Shown one piece after another: positions 62,332-64,000 of a stretch of 64,000 bases of DNA. Numbering within the stretch: the first letter of the stretch is position 1; the number at the start of each line of letters is the position of its first letter. Source of the stretch: Arthrobacter sp. 135MFCol5.1 (GTDB lineage Bacteria > Actinomycetota > Actinomycetes > Actinomycetales > Micrococcaceae); contig NZ_KB895457.1 in the NCBI RefSeq assembly GCF_000374865.1, positions 159,540 through 223,539 of the forward strand, in the 5' to 3' direction. The position numbers and the translations under genes were made by a program. The notes under the pieces are model-generated. The model was not told the origin of the DNA and did not search any database. It worked only from the letters and a program-made list of their open reading frames with translations.

Positions 62332-63420
62332 ATGCAGGTAACACCACTGATCTGGATCATCACCCTTGCTGTGACGGTCCTCTTCTTCGTTTACGAGTTT
62401 TTCGCGCACGTGCGCAAACCCCATGAGCCTTCCATCGGTGAATCAGCGCGTTGGTCGGCCTTCTACATTGGGCTGGCCCTCCTGTTCGGAGTTGGCATCG
62501 GCCTGGTGTCCGGCTGGTCCTACGGCGGCGAGTATTTCGCCGGGTACCTCACCGAGAAGGCACTCTCGATCGATAACTTGTTCGTCTTCCTGATCGTGAT
62601 GAGCGGGTTCGCTGTCCCGAAGAAGTACCAGCAGAAAGTGCTGATGATCGGCATCGTCATCGCGCTGATTCTTCGGGGCGGTTTCATCGCCATCGGCGCC
62701 GGCCTGATCGAGAACTTCTCCTGGATTTTCTACATCTTCGGTGCGTTGCTGCTCTTCCTCGCCTACAAGCAGGCTTTCGGCAGCCACGATTCCAACCCTG
62801 CTGACGGCAAGTTCATGCAACTGGTGCGCCGCGTCCTGCCGATTGCCGACGAATACCACGGCGACAAGCTCACAGTGAAGCAAGGCGGCAAACGCTTCTA
62901 TACCCCCATGATGCTGACCATCATTGCGATTGGCTTTGTGGACCTGATCTTTGCCGTTGACTCCATTCCGGCCATCTATGGGCTTACCAACGAGGCGTAC
63001 ATCGTTTTCACCGCCAACGCCTTCGCCCTCATGGGCCTGCGCCAGCTGTTCTTCCTGATCGGGGGACTGCTGGAACGCCTCGTCTACCTGGCCCAGGGCC
63101 TCGCCGTCATCCTCGCCTTCATCGGCGTGAAGCTTGTCTTCCACGCACTGCACGTGAACGAATTGGCCTTCATCAACGGCGGCCAGCCGCTCCCGTGGGT
63201 CCCCGAGATCCCCATCTGGTTCTCGCTGCTGTTCATCGCTGCCACCATCGCCGTTGCCACGGTGGCCAGCCTCCTGAAGACCCGTGGCGACAACGGCGGG
63301 AGCGGCCGCCATTCTGTGGACGGCGGACCGGCCGCGGCATCCGCGGATGACCGGGAGGAGGATGGGCAGCCCGACGAAGACCCACGCCACGCGGCTGGCG
63401 TACCCAAGTCATCACTGTGA
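62332..63420 (+). CDS. TerC/Alx-family membrane protein (paralog 2), probable Mn2+ exporter
   Basis: 362 residues, about nine membrane helices. GEYFAGYLTEKALSIDNLFVFL and FVDLIFAVDSIPAIYGLTNEAY hold the acidic membrane residues of the TerC family. It lacks the charged tail of the copy at 8046 and ends in a disordered acidic stretch. ATG at 62332, eight bases after GGAG. The manganese riboswitch directly upstream makes Mn2+ export, to prevent Mn toxicity, the best assignment. Confidence 0.92.
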   Translation: MQVTPLIWIITLAVTVLFFVYEFFAHVRKPHEPSIGESARWSAFYIGLALLFGVGIGLVSGWSYGGEYFAGYLTEKALSIDNLFVFLIVMSGFAVPKKYQQKVLMIGIVIALILRGGFIAIGAGLIENFSWIFYIFGALLLFLAYKQAFGSHDSNPADGKFMQLVRRVLPIADEYHGDKLTVKQGGKRFYTPMMLTIIAIGFVDLIFAVDSIPAIYGLTNEAYIVFTANAFALMGLRQLFFLIGGLLERLVYLAQGLAVILAFIGVKLVFHALHVNELAFINGGQPLPWVPEIPIWFSLLFIAATIAVATVASLLKTRGDNGGSGRHSVDGGPAAASADDREEDGQPDEDPRHAAGVPKSSL

Positions 63421-63534
63421 CCCAACGCATAAGACGGAGATCCGGCCGCTAAGACGGACCTCAAGTGCCGGTGGCCCCCGAGATCCGCGCAGCTGCAAGG
63501 GTTTTGGGGCCATCGGCCGCCGGACAAGCCGGAT

Positions 63535-63563
63535 TTGCGGTGGGGTTGGTGGGCGTGTATTGT
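63535..63563 (+). promoter_or_regulatory. Putative rRNA operon promoter, distal
   Basis: -35 TTGCGG (63535-63540) and -10 TATTGT (63558-63563) with exact 17-base spacing, about 400 bases before the 16S gene. The region from 63421 carries no protein gene. Confidence 0.55.
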
Positions 63564-63700
63564 TTTCTGAGTCGCCGCCGCTGATGCGGAAAGATAGCGG
63601 CGAAAACCCCCTTCTGAACGGCCTGGAAAATGGTTTGCTTTGTGGCGAGCCTGGTGGGTTGGGGTGGTCTTCTTCCTGGTGTGGGTCCTGAGTGATGGAT

Positions 63701-63729
63701 TTGTGTTGGGGTGGGGGATCGGGTAAGTT
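63701..63729 (+). promoter_or_regulatory. Putative rRNA operon promoter, proximal
   Basis: -35 TTGTGT (63701-63706) and -10 TAAGTT (63724-63729), again 17 bases apart and with a very similar G-rich spacer to the distal promoter. Tandem promoters are usual for rRNA operons. Confidence 0.55.
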
Positions 63730-63793
63730 TGGAAAGTTGCTCCGGAGCGATCTGCGACTGGTTTTTGGTTGTGGTGGTGCCGGGTGTGTCTGT

Positions 63794-63811
63794 TGTTTGA
63801 GAACTCAATAG
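63794..63811 (+). promoter_or_regulatory. rRNA leader element (boxA-like antitermination/processing site)
   Basis: TGTTTGAGAACTCAATAG includes the palindrome TTGAG-AA-CTCAA (63797-63808). This motif commonly precedes actinobacterial rRNA genes and is linked to antitermination or RNase III processing of the precursor. Confidence 0.6.
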
Positions 63812-63965
63812 TGTGCCAAGTTTGTTGATACCAATTGTTTTATGGATTGGTTGAATTGACTGGATCCGCCACCCCGTGGTGTGGTCTGGTTTTTACAGCT
63901 GGTTTCAAATTTTGTGCAGCCGGGTGTGGTGTTATTTCCACCTGCTTGGTTGTGTCTGTTTTACT

Positions 63966-64000
63966 TCAACGGAGAGTTTGATCCTGGCTCAGGATGAACG
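63966..64000 (+). rRNA. rrs: 16S ribosomal RNA, 5' end only
   Basis: AGAGTTTGATCCTGGCTCAG at 63973-63992 is the universal bacterial 16S start (E. coli position 8 onward), which puts the mature 5' end near 63966. Continues beyond the window. Confidence 0.97.

Noticed and set aside
63461..63808. Minus-strand open frame of 115 codons upstream of the 16S gene
   Set aside because: Low-complexity Thr/Pro/Gln-rich product, lies across the rRNA promoters and leader, and has no ribosome site.

Overview
The window is high-GC actinobacterial DNA. It most likely comes from an Arthrobacter/Pseudarthrobacter-type member of the Micrococcaceae. This rests on codon bias, the gene families present, carbohydrate ABC importers that lack their own ATPases, and the style of the rRNA leader. 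I see no prophage, transposase, CRISPR array or tRNA. The only RNA gene is the first ~35 bases of a 16S rRNA at the right edge.

Layout. 1-10967: partial adenosine deaminase, an unusual X25/histone-H1-like protein, acylphosphatase, a RecB-nuclease/helicase fusion, a KDG kinase-KDPG aldolase pair, a TerC-type membrane protein and RecQ. 11138-16936: YdeP-type molybdopterin oxidoreductase, DUF6457 protein, aldo/keto reductase, glutathione-independent formaldehyde dehydrogenase and a small GNAT. 17105-24933: serine hydrolase, two MFS transporters, CNNM/CBS protein, an ArsR-SRPBCC fusion with a perfect operator, a DUF1304-like protein, a LuxR regulator and a cupin.

25034-36599 is the centrepiece: a sulfoquinovose (SQ) catabolic locus of the sulfo-EMP type. 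It encodes a YihS-type SQ isomerase, a YihV-type sulfofructose kinase, a YihT-type sulfofructose-1-phosphate aldolase, an aldehyde dehydrogenase suited to oxidise sulfolactaldehyde, a TauE/SafE exporter, a three-gene ABC importer, a divergent Gfo/Idh protein that I read as an NAD+-dependent sulfoquinovosidase (GH188-like), a DeoR repressor and a translationally coupled 2-hydroxyacid dehydrogenase. One operator motif (GTGTTGGA-N2-TCCAACAC type) overlaps both divergent promoters and recurs before the repressor gene. The expected product is excreted sulfolactate. As far as I recall, a modified sulfo-EMP pathway and the GH188 family have been described in Arthrobacter, so this is a strong example rather than a wholly new pathway.

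36631-42658 holds small housekeeping or stress genes and a MarR-MFS pair with two adjacent palindromes. 43045-49435 is a GH42 beta-galactosidase operon with a CUT1 importer and a YesL protein. 50252-50947 is a WYL regulator broken by one in-frame TAG. 50966-57586 is a second glycoside locus (GH3, Gfo/Idh, DUF6807, cupin, LacI). Its divergent promoter and the GH42 promoter carry related AGAAACT/AGTTTCT operators, suggesting one LacI regulon. 57616-63420 has GNAT and VOC proteins, a tandem pair of excalibur-domain cell-envelope proteins, a universal stress protein and a second TerC gene preceded by a yybP-ykoY (manganese) riboswitch. 63421-64000 is the rRNA promoter/leader and the 16S start.
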